A stretch of DNA of 24,984 nucleotides from Enterocloster bolteae (GTDB lineage Bacteria > Bacillota_A > Clostridia > Lachnospirales > Lachnospiraceae): contig JAETTS010000004.1 of NCBI GenBank assembly GCA_021769025.1, positions 1 to 24,984 of the forward strand. Direction: 5' to 3'. The stretch's first letter is position 1. Every line of letters starts with the position of its first letter. A program made the position numbers and the translations under genes. This document shows positions 21,957 through 24,984 of the stretch, in pieces. A model generated the notes under the pieces. It saw only the letters and a list, made by a program, of their open reading frames with translations. It made no database searches and had not been told where the DNA came from.

Positions 21957-22726
21957 CAGCCAAAAGAATGGTTTGTCAAAAAGTCCATGGACAGGTGAAG
22001 AAGGAAGCCGCCTAGGCAGATGGCAGCCAGATACATAAGGATGCCTGCCAGAGTTCCGTAGTCCAGGGATATCTGGTTGAAGAATACTTGTGTTACCGGA
22101 TAATAAGGGGAAATGTAAAACATATCGGCCTTTCCTTTGGTGATGATATTGATGCTAAAGGCGATGAGGCAGAAGGAGCCCAAGAGGATCAGTGTTTTTA
22201 CATATTCCCTTTTTCCGTGCCCGCTTATGCCGGATAGGCAGCAGAACAGGCCTAAAAAGATCAGGAGGATATGCCATATCAGCCCGTGGAGAGTCAAAAC
22301 CCAGTAGGGATGGAGAAGGCCAGATGGCTCCAGAAGCGCCATGACACCTCCCAGAAGGCTGAAATCCTGCAGGTATGTGCAGATCGTCTGTTGGACAGAT
22401 GGAAAACCCTTCACAGCAGGAAGGGCCAGGCACAAGTACATGGGGGTGCTGCAAAGCTGAAAGGGAAAATACCACCAGTCAAACACCCCCTGATTGACCA
22501 CAATATATAGAAACAGTTGCTTGTAGGTCTCCCCCAAAGCCAGAATGATGCCGCAGGCAGCTATGACAGAGGCAGATTTGGTTGGGTTATGCCTGCATCT
22601 GCCAGCCAGGCAGACAGCGACAAAAGCAGCCAAAAGGATTCCTGTAAGGGAGAAGGCAATATGAAAAAACGAGTAAGGGGCAGGGACGGCCATGGGCCAT
22701 GCTGTTTTTTTCAAAAGTTGTGACAT
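21938..22726 (-). CDS. YwaF/TMEM164-like integral membrane protein
   Basis: A 262-residue protein with about seven hydrophobic segments. The start at 22726 has AAGGAGGA 5 bases upstream; the longer frame from 22840 would run through the hairpin repeats and is rejected. Recognisable stretch: ALGETYKQLFLYIVVNQG, then DWWYFPFQLCSTPMYLCL with Cys92, then LLGGVMALLEPSG and the His-rich LTLHGLIWHILLIFLGL. This resembles the TIGR02206/YwaF family, related to mammalian TMEM164, whose conserved Cys and His serve acyl transfer. Applying that activity here is inference. It appears monocistronic, with its 3' end inside the end of the convergent deacetylase gene. Confidence 0.7.
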   Translation of the reverse strand: MSQLLKKTAWPMAVPAPYSFFHIAFSLTGILLAAFVAVCLAGRCRHNPTKSASVIAACGIILALGETYKQLFLYIVVNQGVFDWWYFPFQLCSTPMYLCLALPAVKGFPSVQQTICTYLQDFSLLGGVMALLEPSGLLHPYWVLTLHGLIWHILLIFLGLFCCLSGISGHGKREYVKTLILLGSFCLIAFSINIITKGKADMFYISPYYPVTQVFFNQISLDYGTLAGILMYLAAICLGGFLLHLSMDFLTNHSFGCHGRKL

Positions 22727-22748
22727 GAAAATCCTCCTTCCTCTGGTG

Positions 22749-22793
22749 GGACGGCAAATAAACGCTGGTATAATCTCTGTCGAGATTATACCA
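22749..22793. repeat. Hairpin repeat element, copy 1 (45 bp)
   Basis: Begins GGACGGCAAAT and contains the perfect inverted repeat TGGTATAATCTC (22766-22777) / GAGATTATACCA (22782-22793) around the loop TGTC. It is 43 of 45 identical to copy 2. Each arm reads TGGTATAAT, a consensus extended -10, on both strands. On the minus strand this -10 lies about 59 bases before the YwaF-like gene. Confidence 0.9.
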
Positions 22794-22873
22794 TGTCCTC
22801 CGGACATGCTCCCTCCGGGGGGATGCACATGATTTGCCAAGGAAATTGTCCGTCTTCGTCGGACGGCAAATCA
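22793..22873. other. Hairpin-rich stretch between the two repeat copies
   Basis: Three further inverted repeats are packed here: ATGTCC/GGACAT (22793-22798/22802-22807); CCC-CCGG-GGG symmetry near 22811-22822; and a two-part stem TGATTTGCC (22830-22838) with GGCAAATCA (22865-22873), enclosing GTCCG/CGGAC (22848-22852/22860-22864). ATTTGCC could instead pair with the GGCAAAT of copy 1 (22753-22759), so the structures are alternatives. Confidence 0.75.
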
Positions 22874-22905
22874 GCGCTGGTATAATCTCTGTCGAGATTA
22901 TACCA
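22861..22905. repeat. Hairpin repeat element, copy 2 (45 bp)
   Basis: The same element as copy 1, 112 bp downstream in the same orientation. The arms TGGTATAATCTC (22878-22889) and GAGATTATACCA (22894-22905) are identical to copy 1. Only two bases differ, both in the short linker, where copy 2 also forms the palindrome CAGCGCTG (22872-22879). Confidence 0.9.
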
Positions 22906-22942
22906 CAAATACAATCATAACTGTTAAAGATTTATTCCCATA

Positions 22943-22972
22943 TTGACGGATTCTTATAAAGAATATTATAAT
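22943..22972 (+). promoter_or_regulatory. Promoter of tex
   Basis: TTGACG (22943-22948), 18 bp, TATAAT (22967-22972). The start would be near 22979, about 30 nt before the tex ATG. It lies just outside the repeat element. Confidence 0.7.
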
Positions 22973-23008
22973 AAGGCTATTATTTTATGGACAGATTAGG
23001 AGACAGAG

Positions 23009-24984
23009 ATGGATATTATAAATGTACTTAAGGAAGAGTTGAAGATTGGCCGTCATCAGGTGGAGGCGGCTGTGAAGTTGATAGATGAAGGCAATACGAT
23101 TCCGTTTATTGCCAGATACCGGAAAGAGGCCACCGGCTCTCTGGATGATGAGGTGCTGCGGAATCTGGATGAGAGGCTTAGGTATCTGCGGAATCTGACA
23201 GAGAAGAAGGAGCAGGTGATTGCCTCCATTGAAGAGCAGGGAAAACTGACACCGGAACTTAAGGCGCAGATTCAGGAGGCGGATACACTTGTGGCTGTGG
23301 AGGATTTGTACCGCCCGTACCGGCCTAAGAGAAGGACCAGGGCTACTATCGCCCAGGAGAAGGGGCTGGCACCTCTGGCGGATACCATTATGTTACAGAT
23401 AACCAGAGAACCGGTGGAGGTTCTGGCCCAGGAGTACATATCGGAAGGAAAAGGAGTCTTCACGGCCCAGGAGGCCATTGCCGGGGCAAAAGATATTCTT
23501 GCGGAGCGGATATCGGATGAGGCCGATTACCGGACCTATATCCGCAATATTACCATGAACCAGGGGACCATTCAGTCGACGGCAAAGGATGAGAAGGCGG
23601 AATCTGTATATGAAATGTATTACCAGTATGAGGAGAGCATCAAGAAGACGGCTGGCCACAGGGTGTTGGCGCTGAATCGGGGGGAAGCAGAGAAGATTCT
23701 GACGGTGAAGATTATTGCCCCTGTAGAGCAAATTCTTCGCTATCTGGAGAAAAAAGTCATCGGAAAGGATAATCCACATACTACACCTGTCCTCCGGGAG
23801 GTGGTGGCAGACAGCTACAGCCGTCTTATTGCCCCGGCCATTGAGCGGGAGATCCGAAACGATATGACGGAGAGAGCGGAAGACGGGGCCATTAAGGTAT
23901 TCGGCAAGAATCTGGAACAGCTTTTGATGCAGCCGCCTATTGTGGGAAAAGTAGTTCTGGGCTGGGATCCCGCATTTCGAACCGGATGCAAGCTGGCAGT
24001 GGTTGATGAGACGGGAAAAGTCATGGATACAGTGGTGATCTATCCGACTGCTCCTCAGAACAAGGTGGAGGAAGCCAAGACAGTCTTAAAAGAGCTGATT
24101 AAAAAGTATGGTATATCCCTGATATCCGTAGGCAACGGCACTGCTTCCAGAGAGTCAGAGCAGGTGATTGTGGAACTGTTGAAGGAGATACCGGAACCAG
24201 TCCAATATGTGATCGTCAATGAGGCAGGGGCCTCGGTCTACTCGGCCAGCAAACTGGCAACGGAAGAATTTCCTCAGTTTGATGTAGGACAGAGAAGCGC
24301 TACTTCGATTGCCCGGAGACTTCAAGATCCTCTGGCTGAACTGGTAAAGATCGATCCTAAGTCCATCGGCGTAGGGCAGTATCAGCATGATATGAACCAG
24401 AAGCATCTGGGAGAAGCGCTGCAGGGAGTTGTGGAAGACTGTGTCAATAAAGTCGGTGTTGACTTGAATACGGCTTCTGCTCCGCTTCTGGAGTATGTCT
24501 CCGGAATCAGCAAAGCCCTGGCTAAGAATATTGTGGCGTATCGGGAGGAGCATGGAGCATTTCACAGCCGGAAACAACTCTTAAAGGTGGCCAAGCTAGG
24601 GCCAAAGGCCTACGAACAGTGTGCCGGATTTATGCGGATTCAGGGTGGGGAAAATCCTCTGGATGGAACCAGTGTTCATCCGGAAAGTTATGAAGCTGCA
24701 GGAAATCTTTTAAAGAAGCTGGGGTATCATCCGGAGGAACTTGCATCCGGCGGAATAAAAGGAATCAGTAAAAAGATTGTGGACTATAAAAAGACGGCAC
24801 AGGAATTGGATATCGGCGAGATTACGCTTCAGGATATTGTCAAAGAATTGGAGAAACCGGCCAGGGATCCCAGAGATGAGATGCCAAAGCCGATTCTCAG
24901 GACCGATGTTATGGAGATGAAGGATTTAACTCCTGGAATGATCTTAAAAGGAACGGTCAGGAATGTCATTGATTTTGGGGCGTT
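23009..24984 (+). CDS. tex: Tex, RNA-binding transcription accessory protein (3' end outside window)
   Basis: The frame is open from ATG at 23009 (AGGAGA about 7 bases upstream) to the window end, 658 codons. The N-terminal helical domain is clear (NTIPFIARYRKEATGSLDDE, then VEDLYRPYRPKRRTRA). The YqgF-like RNase H fold begins near GWDPAFRTGCK (318-328). The helix-hairpin-helix part includes IDPKSIGVGQYQHD and VSGISKALAKNIVAYREEHGAF. The final visible residues (MILKGTVRNVIDFGA) start the S1 RNA-binding domain. Tex proteins bind nucleic acid and affect transcription and stress tolerance. About 50-60 residues, probably most of the S1 domain, are missing. Confidence 0.95.
   Translation, partial: MDIINVLKEELKIGRHQVEAAVKLIDEGNTIPFIARYRKEATGSLDDEVLRNLDERLRYLRNLTEKKEQVIASIEEQGKLTPELKAQIQEADTLVAVEDLYRPYRPKRRTRATIAQEKGLAPLADTIMLQITREPVEVLAQEYISEGKGVFTAQEAIAGAKDILAERISDEADYRTYIRNITMNQGTIQSTAKDEKAESVYEMYYQYEESIKKTAGHRVLALNRGEAEKILTVKIIAPVEQILRYLEKKVIGKDNPHTTPVLREVVADSYSRLIAPAIEREIRNDMTERAEDGAIKVFGKNLEQLLMQPPIVGKVVLGWDPAFRTGCKLAVVDETGKVMDTVVIYPTAPQNKVEEAKTVLKELIKKYGISLISVGNGTASRESEQVIVELLKEIPEPVQYVIVNEAGASVYSASKLATEEFPQFDVGQRSATSIARRLQDPLAELVKIDPKSIGVGQYQHDMNQKHLGEALQGVVEDCVNKVGVDLNTASAPLLEYVSGISKALAKNIVAYREEHGAFHSRKQLLKVAKLGPKAYEQCAGFMRIQGGENPLDGTSVHPESYEAAGNLLKKLGYHPEELASGGIKGISKKIVDYKKTAQELDIGEITLQDIVKELEKPARDPRDEMPKPILRTDVMEMKDLTPGMILKGTVRNVIDFGA

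Noticed and set aside
22727..22840. Upstream extension of the YwaF-like protein to 22840
   Set aside because: The added residues are translated hairpin repeat, while a strong AAGGAGGA lies just before the internal ATG at 22726.
22749..22905. CRISPR array made of the two 45-bp repeats
   Set aside because: Only two copies, one 67-nt gap that is itself structured, and no cas genes.

Overview
The window looks like a chromosomal segment of a flagellated, Gram-positive anaerobe of the Lachnospiraceae (Clostridium cluster XIVa). This is inferred from gene content and style: strong AGGAGG ribosome-binding sites, Firmicutes-type promoters, a LacI/ABC-sugar/GH31 locus, a BioY S-component, a Tex homologue and a FliD-FliS-chaperone cluster. 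Genus and species cannot be fixed from the sequence alone. No rRNA, tRNA, CRISPR array, transposase or prophage gene was seen.

Layout. (1) 1-863: 3' end of homoserine dehydrogenase, translationally coupled to a small DUF2752 membrane protein. (2) 922-2269: a promoter, a structured leader and a coenzyme F420-0 ligase-like (CofE-like) gene. (3) 4572-2348, minus strand: a three-gene unit of an orphan ParA/MinD-type ATPase, a ComFB-domain protein with a long disordered N-terminus, and a DUF4190 membrane protein with a Q/N/Y-rich N-terminus, ending at a clear terminator. (4) 4769-10476: a flagellar cluster of a giant FliD cap protein with an acidic DG-rich repeat insert, FliS, a FliT/FlgN-like coiled-coil chaperone and a degenerate nucleotidyltransferase-fold protein, ending at a terminator. 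(5) 10514-12250: nucleoside salvage (purine nucleoside phosphorylase, uridine kinase). (6) 12251-19800: a sugar-utilisation locus with a divergent LacI regulator, a palindromic operator, a long A-rich leader containing repeated TTAAGAACAAA motifs, an ABC solute-binding lipoprotein, two permeases and a GH31 alpha-glycosidase, ending at a strong terminator. No ATPase is present, so a shared MsmX-type ATPase is likely encoded elsewhere. (7) 19890-21956: a small conserved-looking protein, BioY, and a secreted polysaccharide deacetylase with a 30-bp tandem-repeat linker. (8) 21938-22726, minus strand: a YwaF/TMEM164-like membrane protein. (9) 22741-22910: an intergenic region packed with hairpins, including two near-identical 45-bp repeats. 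(10) 23009-end: the Tex RNA-binding protein, running off the window.

The most interesting items are the duplicated hairpin element at 22749-22905 (perfect 12-bp arms that put an extended -10 motif on both strands), the repeat insert in FliD, the ParA-ComFB-DUF4190 unit divergent from fliD, the repeat-bearing A-rich leader of the sugar operon, and the degenerate nucleotidyltransferase in the flagellar operon. No complete new defence or mobile system is evident.
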